A DNA stretch of 64,000 nucleotides from Theristus sp. LFF4_11 (Eukaryota; Nematoda; Chromadorea; Monhysterida; Xyalidae), in the NCBI GenBank assembly GCA_030248135.1, contig JASANC010001209.1, forward strand, positions 1 to 64,000. Reading direction: 5' to 3'. The notes below the pieces were generated by a model that saw only the letters and a program-made list of their open reading frames with translations, made no database searches and had not been told where the DNA came from. A program made the translations under genes and the position numbers. How positions within the stretch are numbered: position 1 is the stretch's first letter; every line of letters starts with the position of its first letter. Positions 62,991 through 64,000 of the stretch are shown in pieces.

Positions 62991-64000
62991 TTTACAAACT
63001 TCATAAACAATCCATAACTGCACAGGTCTTCATGAAATGTAATTGAATTTCTGTTGATGAAAACCTGATGAACTTGTCAGTCGCAGACGCTCGGTTTCGG
63101 CTGAAACAGTCAGCCAAGTCTAGTTACTTTTCTTATCGCAAAATGGAAAGCATATTTCGACTGGAAATTTTGCATAACGGACCCCGTTGGTGATGAAAAA
63201 ACGCGCACTCTGCCTGCAGATACGACCGGACTCGGAGTGTACCGCAAACTTCCTACAAGGGTTCACCATCACATGCACCGTGTGACGGACGGCTCTGGAT
63301 AAAAATAAAAACTCAACAAATGTACTTGGCGTGTTGCAGCAAAATTGACGGATTAAATAGAAGATAACCTTCGAAGACATGTGACGTTATATGAAGTCGT
63401 TTCAATTGTGTCCATTGAAACAGAACTGAAAACGGTGTGTGGTTGTTGAAATTTGCCTCATAACTCATATGGCTTGTTTGTTCAATTAAACTTTGTATGC
63501 AGCCAAAGGAAGTATCCTGTACAGCTAATGTGGCGTGATGAGTGGATTTCACGGGCAATTTCCGTTTGCTGGAATCATACATGCCAAATGTAAACAAATG
63601 TAGTAAGTGCCCAGCGGAATTCTTCTGTTCAGTGAACTTTTTAAGTTCAACGACGGCAACAAGGAACTTGAGAGAATGGGAAAAGAAAAAAAGCTAAACG
63701 AAGCTCACTCAACCGTACACTCCCTCACAGGTTGCGAATGGAACTTTGTATGGAGCAATCTGAGGTTTTGTTTGTTGCAAACGACATTCGAACATTCAAA
63801 TTTCCCGCGCTTCACTAAATTCTTCATGGAAAATGGCAAAATAATATGGCAAAACATATCCGATACTGTACCTGTGTATGCACAAGTCATCAGACATTCA
63901 TTAGCGAACATTCGTACTCGTTTCAATCGGCTGTTAATTAGGTACATATCCGATCTTTTCTCATATTTGGATCCCTCTGAGCCAGAGAAAAAGACAATAC
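62991..64000 (+). CDS. Plus-strand gene, five phase-consistent exons, runs off the window
   Basis: Exons 62991-63038 (YKLHKQSITAQVFMK), 63124-63279 (FLIAKWKAYFDWKFCITDPV; TTGLGVYRKLPTRVHHHMH), 63361-63436 (RRHVTLYEVVSIVSIETELK), 63503-63589 (RKYPVQLMWRDEWISRAISV) and 63633 to beyond 64,000 (ELFKFNDGNKELERMGKEKK; HSLTGCEWNFVWSNLRFCLL; QVIRHSLANIRTRFNRLLIR). At each of four junctions the leftover bases complete a codon and keep the frame open, which chance would rarely give. The acceptor at 63,361 (AAATAG) is weak. It reads like a large soluble, helical protein. I do not recognise the family. The start is upstream and the end lies outside the window. Confidence 0.6.

Overview
This is animal (metazoan) nuclear DNA. 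The genes are broken into many short exons with GT-AG introns, mostly 60-600 bp. The introns hold tRNA-derived SINEs, mariner-type elements, several families of short inverted-repeat elements (MITEs), satellites and a very long trinucleotide microsatellite. The main protein has an architecture (PKD repeats, REJ, GAIN/GPS, PLAT, polycystin channel) known from animals and a few of their unicellular relatives. I cannot name the phylum; an invertebrate is most likely.

One gene fills most of the window. A polycystin-1-like receptor-channel runs on the minus strand from its stop codon at 377-379 up to at least 53,210, in roughly 105-110 exons coding for about 7,000 residues. Read 5' to 3' (high to low coordinates) it has: an ectodomain array of about 17 tandem modules, normally four exons each (53.2-16.7 kb); one 2.7-kb exon with a duplicated lectin-like plus PKD-like unit and a classical PKD domain (15.9-13.2 kb); a REJ region (13.2-11.0 kb); an acidic stalk and GAIN region (10.9-5.9 kb); a GPS with the HLT cleavage tripeptide (5.8-5.57 kb); the first membrane helix and PLAT domain (5.46-4.29 kb); and the polycystin membrane core, TOP domain, pore and short basic tail (4.2-0.38 kb). 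The true 5' end is not identified. Exon ends were placed by eye from splice signals and may be off by a few bases.

Mobile DNA sits almost entirely in the introns. The largest case is the 6.7-kb intron at 24.75-31.47 kb: a host inverted-repeat element was entered at one TA by a small MITE and at another TA by a 6.2-kb mariner-type element, whose interior is now a satellite of ~187-bp monomers. A second copy of the host element at 44.4 kb preserves the uninterrupted sequence. Other intronic items are two MITE families with TACCGTA ends, a 0.9-kb element with ~150-bp inverted repeats, a ~150-bp satellite at 35 kb, and a (CAA)n tract of about 65 units that begins 16 bp inside an intron.

Beyond 53.2 kb there is a fold-back mariner remnant, more MITEs and a SINE. 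Both strands there hold unassigned coding-like segments. Two are persuasive: a minus-strand first exon at 60,437-60,621, and a plus-strand gene whose exons at 62,991-64,000 join in consistent phase and run off the window. I do not recognise either product.

I found no prokaryotic operon, CRISPR array, rRNA or functional tRNA.
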